Source: a bacterium (lineage in GTDB: Bacteria; UBA9089; UBA9088; JAGUXG01). Taken from it: a stretch of DNA of 7,582 bases. The stretch covers positions 1-7,582 of the forward strand of contig JASEHO010000074.1 of NCBI GenBank assembly GCA_030018505.1, given 5' to 3'. Within the stretch, counting starts at the first letter, position 1, and each line of letters opens with the position of its first letter. Below are positions 5,551 through 7,582 of this stretch, piece after piece. The notes under the pieces were generated by a model. The model saw nothing but the letters and a program-made list of their open reading frames with translations, had not been told where the DNA came from and searched no databases. A program made the position numbers and the translations under genes.

Positions 5551-5705
5551 AAGTATGTGTTTAGCTCATTTTAGCATAAACAAAGGGTTCAAGGGATCCA
5601 GTGATCAAGGGATCAAGTGAAGGTAACTTTTCATCCTTTACACTTCCTCCCTTGAATCCTCGAACCCTTTTGTATAAGACACAATTTTCACCTAAACATA
5701 TACTT
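5551..5705. repeat. Nested imperfect palindrome with octad units
   Basis: The outer arms 5551-5564 and 5692-5705 are complementary at 13 of 14 positions. The inner arms lie at about 5581-5623 and 5635-5671, with AAGGGTTC opposite GAACCCTT. Inside the left inner arm the period is 8 bases: TTCAAGGG at 5588, ATCCAGTG at 5596, ATCAAGGG at 5604 and ATCAAGTG at 5612. The right arm holds degenerate complements such as TTGAATCC. It has no coding frame. The architecture is that of a miniature palindromic element, but I recognise no known family. Confidence 0.6.
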
Positions 5706-5726
5706 GGTAAACCTGTTGCTTTTGGG

Positions 5727-5736
5727 TATAGTTTAT
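5727..5736. repeat. 10-base direct repeat, right member
   Basis: This is the second copy of TATAGTTTAT, matching 5370-5379 exactly. It overlaps TTTGGGTATA (5721-5730), whose exact reverse complement TATACCCAAA lies at 5386-5395. Both ends of the block thus carry a direct and an inverted repeat. Confidence 0.45.
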
Positions 5737-5750
5737 AGTCTTCTGACTCC

Positions 5751-5771
5751 TAACTTTTAACTTTTAACTTT
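5751..5771. repeat. Three perfect TAACTTT heptads
   Basis: TAACTTT is repeated three times head to tail immediately downstream of the fliF stop codon. It has the same 7-base period as the other arrays in the window but a different unit. Confidence 0.85.
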
Positions 5772-5780
5772 TCACTATTT

Positions 5781-7394
5781 TCATCCTTCTTCAGCCAGCC
5801 ATCCCCTAATAATATTGGCCACAAGTGCCGGTTTCTTTCTTGCTGTCTGTAAGGCAGCCATCTCCTCCTCTGAAAGAACACCTTCTGTAGCCAGTTGACT
5901 GCTTATAGGAATCTCTGATTCTGTCATCTCCATCTCTAATCTTTCTGCTCCAGCTTTTCTTTTCTCATCTCCTCTCTTTTTGGCGGCCATTACCATAGAA
6001 AAGATGAAGATTCCAAGGAGTAGCAACAGTCCGCCGCCTACTGCCACAGCAACAATAGTCGTCATTAATTCCTTCTGTTTAGCCGATTTCTCCCTCTCTT
6101 CCTCAAGCCACTCCTGGGTTCTATCAAATTGGACATTTTCAACCTCAACGATATACTCCCTTTCTATATATTCTCTACCCTTTTCAGCACCTATTGCCGC
6201 CCAGATCATCTTTCTATATTTCTCCATCTCATCATCTGTCCTTGGATGATAAATTGGCTTTCCCTTCTCTTTCTTTATCTTTCCCTTTTCATCCAACTCA
6301 TAGCTTCCATCTATCAGAGCTGCCACTGATATCTTAGAAATGGCTGGGGCTTTGGCGATGTTCATCTCTTCTTTATCCACATAGTAGTTTACTCTGCTCT
6401 CATTTTTATTATAGTCAACAGGTCCACCTGTCTTGGCCAGTTCTTTATAGCCTGGAATCTGACTCTCAACGCCAGGGGCACCTTCTGGCTTTGCACCCTC
6501 TCCCTTGAAGCTTTCTTGAACTTTTTCTTCGCTTATCTTCAGTTGTTCGAAGCCTGGGGTTGAGTACTTCTCCTTCTTAATCTGTTGTCTATCAAAGTCC
6601 ATCTCATACTTGACAATAACCTCAATCTTATCCTGACCAAGTGCCTTACCTAACTTTTCTCGTATCTTTCTCTCAAGTTTTTTTGCTTCATCTCTCTGGA
6701 GGGTTATCTGTTTGGCGCTTATAGCCTCTTCTGTCTCTTCGTCCATGTCAGCAGATAATATATTGCCTCTATTATCAATCACCGTTATATTTTCAGGTCT
6801 CAAACCTTCTACAGCATAGGAGACAAGATTAATTATCCCTTTTACCTGGTTTTTTTCAAGGGTAGCGAAAGCGGACATAGTCAGCTTAATAGAACAGGTG
6901 ACAAGTTTTTCTTCCTCTATAAACAGCTCTTTTTTCGGAAGGACAAGGAGAACCCTGGCATCCTCTATTCCTTCAATTGAAGCAATCGTTCTGGCAAGTT
7001 CACCCTGTAAGGCACGGAGGTAGTTTATCCTCCGTTCATAATCCGTCATAGTTATCTTTGTAGCATCAAATAGCTCCCATCCCTTGATACCACCTGCTGG
7101 GGCAAGTTTTTCTCCTGCAAGTCTGAGTCTTAGTCTATCACGGCTGGCAATAGGAACTTTGATGGTTGTTCCAGAGATTTTGTATGGTTGTTTCCAATCG
7201 TCCAGTTTGCCTGCAATCCTTCCTGCTTCCTGTGGGTCAATATTGGTGTAAAGGTCTGAATATTCTACCTGGCTGGCAAATTTTACTAAAAGAAACAGGG
7301 CAACAATTGTAGCTACTCCACAGCCAATAATAGCTACCCTTTGACCTGTTGTCCATCTTCCCCACAAAGCCTTTATCTGATCTAAAAACCCCAT
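5781..7394 (-). CDS. fliF: Flagellar MS-ring protein FliF
   Basis: FliF forms the MS-ring in the cytoplasmic membrane, the base on which the C-ring and export gate assemble. The 537 residues are within the family's usual range. After a short cytoplasmic N-terminus comes transmembrane helix 1 (about 20-39). Next are the periplasmic ring-building domains of the YscJ/FliF type (about 42-215), with LYTNIDPQEAGRIAGKLDDW and YERRINYLRALQGELARTI as clear family stretches. The FliF C-terminal periplasmic part (about 240-430) follows, with a Pro/Gly-rich insert near 295-325. Transmembrane helix 2 is at about 444-470. The last 20 residues (KPALVANIIRGWLAEEG) match the conserved FliG-binding tail. It is first in its transcript, with a strong ribosome site and promoter. 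No fliE, flgB or flgC precedes it in the window. Confidence 0.97.
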   Translation of the reverse strand: MGFLDQIKALWGRWTTGQRVAIIGCGVATIVALFLLVKFASQVEYSDLYTNIDPQEAGRIAGKLDDWKQPYKISGTTIKVPIASRDRLRLRLAGEKLAPAGGIKGWELFDATKITMTDYERRINYLRALQGELARTIASIEGIEDARVLLVLPKKELFIEEEKLVTCSIKLTMSAFATLEKNQVKGIINLVSYAVEGLRPENITVIDNRGNILSADMDEETEEAISAKQITLQRDEAKKLERKIREKLGKALGQDKIEVIVKYEMDFDRQQIKKEKYSTPGFEQLKISEEKVQESFKGEGAKPEGAPGVESQIPGYKELAKTGGPVDYNKNESRVNYYVDKEEMNIAKAPAISKISVAALIDGSYELDEKGKIKKEKGKPIYHPRTDDEMEKYRKMIWAAIGAEKGREYIEREYIVEVENVQFDRTQEWLEEEREKSAKQKELMTTIVAVAVGGGLLLLLGIFIFSMVMAAKKRGDEKRKAGAERLEMEMTESEIPISSQLATEGVLSEEEMAALQTARKKPALVANIIRGWLAEEG

Positions 7395-7399
7395 TTATT

Positions 7400-7408
7400 C
7401 CCCTCCTT
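7400..7408 (-). promoter_or_regulatory. Strong ribosome-binding site of fliF
   Basis: The minus strand reads AAGGAGGGG, followed by 5 bases (AATAA) and the ATG at 7394. The match and spacing are close to ideal and fix the fliF start. Confidence 0.85.
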
Positions 7409-7446
7409 TTAGCGATCTTTAGTTAAAGTAAGTATTATTTAGTTTT

Positions 7447-7475
7447 ATAGTATCTCTCTTCTTAATTATTGTCAA
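7447..7475 (-). promoter_or_regulatory. Sigma-70/sigma-A type promoter for the fliF operon
   Basis: The minus strand has TTGACA (7470-7475), a 17-base spacer and TACTAT (7447-7452). The -35 is perfect and the -10 matches 5 of 6. Transcription should start near 7440, leaving an untranslated leader of about 45 bases before fliF. The housekeeping-type elements suggest this flagellar transcript does not depend on sigma-54 or sigma-28. No activator site was recognised. Confidence 0.75.
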
Positions 7476-7505
7476 GGGATTTTTTAATTAAATTTTCTCT
7501 AAGCA

Positions 7506-7535
7506 TTGACATAAGGGAATTCTGATAGGTATAAT
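7506..7535 (+). promoter_or_regulatory. Perfect-consensus sigma-70 promoter facing right
   Basis: TTGACA (7506-7511), 18 bases and TATAAT (7530-7535) lie on the plus strand, divergent from the fliF promoter; the two -35 elements are 30 bases apart. The expected start is near 7542. The gene it serves is outside the window. A GTG at 7543 opens a frame that runs off the window end, but the start is unproven. Confidence 0.65.
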
Positions 7536-7582
7536 CTGGGGTGTGAAGAAGAAAAAGAAGAAACAGGAATTAACCGCGAATG

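Larger units (their letters stand above)
5370..5780. other. Gene-free, repeat-built block between fliF and the fliG cluster
   Basis: Over 400 bases separate fliF from the small gene before fliG, where these genes usually abut. I find no coding frame. The block consists of a heptad hairpin (5421-5493), a GTCT heptad array (5499-5539), a 155-base nested palindrome with octad units (5551-5705) and a TAACTTT triplet array (5751-5771). Even the outer parts pair: 5506-5519 is complementary to 5737-5750 at 11 of 14 positions, and 5386-5395 is the exact reverse complement of 5721-5730. The block may be an inserted element or a locally expanded repeat. Confidence 0.7.

Noticed and set aside
5421..5771. 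CRISPR array
   Set aside because: The repeated units are 7-8 bases and contiguous, with no spacers of regular length and no cas genes.
5980..6329. Two short plus-strand open frames opposite fliF
   Set aside because: They are antisense to FliF; the hydrophobic look comes from reading the complement of helix 2 and charged codons. No start signal is seen.
756..7394. Non-flagellar (virulence) type III secretion locus
   Set aside because: FliG, absent from injectisomes, is present with its FliM-type EHPQ motif and torque helix, and FliF has the FliG-binding tail.
7543..7582. Start of a plus-strand gene at GTG 7543 (VKKKKKKQEL and onward)
   Set aside because: Only 13 codons are visible, there is no Shine-Dalgarno sequence, and the Lys run is low-complexity. 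It would be leaderless from the promoter at 7506-7535, but the evidence is too thin to call a gene.

Overview
The window is a flagellar export and motor-switch locus from a bacterium. All protein genes are on the minus strand. In transcription order, right to left, they are fliF (MS-ring), a 58-residue unknown reading frame, fliG (switch rotor), fliH and fliI (export ATPase regulator and ATPase) and fliJ (export stalk). The fliF-G-H-I-J order is the classical one. The DNA is A+T-leaning and the coding strand is purine-rich. The sequence does not name a phylum. The odd intergenic repeats resemble those of uncultured, metagenome-derived lineages, but that is impression only.

The main anomaly is a direct tandem duplication. 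Positions 1660-3009 and 3019-4368 are the same 1350 bases at an offset of 1359, with one difference seen by eye (2707 A versus 4066 C, FliH Ile46Met). The segment runs from the 3' end of fliG, through all of fliH, into the 5' third of fliI. The transcript therefore reads: fliG complete, fliH, fliI 5' fragment, fliG 3' fragment, fliH again, fliI complete, fliJ. Every essential gene keeps one intact copy, and fliH is present twice. The join at 3010-3018 fuses fliI to fliG out of frame. This is either a very recent duplication or an assembly error, and the sequence alone cannot decide.

The second anomaly is the block at 5370-5780 between fliF and the rest of the operon, where the genes normally abut. 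It contains no recognisable gene. It is built of nested inverted repeats and tandem 7- and 8-base units, and a 10-base direct repeat lies near both of its ends. A similar heptad-patterned palindromic region lies downstream of fliJ (61-190). A small reading frame (5193-5369), too short for most gene callers, sits 4 bases before fliG.

Regulation: fliF is preceded by a strong Shine-Dalgarno sequence and a near-consensus sigma-70/sigma-A promoter (TTGACA, 17 bases, TACTAT). Thirty bases further upstream, on the plus strand, is a perfect-consensus promoter (TTGACA, 18 bases, TATAAT) facing out of the window. No sigma-54 or sigma-28 type promoter was recognised. FliF anchors the basal body in the membrane, FliG binds its C-terminus and carries torque, and FliH, FliI and FliJ form the cytoplasmic ATPase complex of the flagellar type III secretion system.
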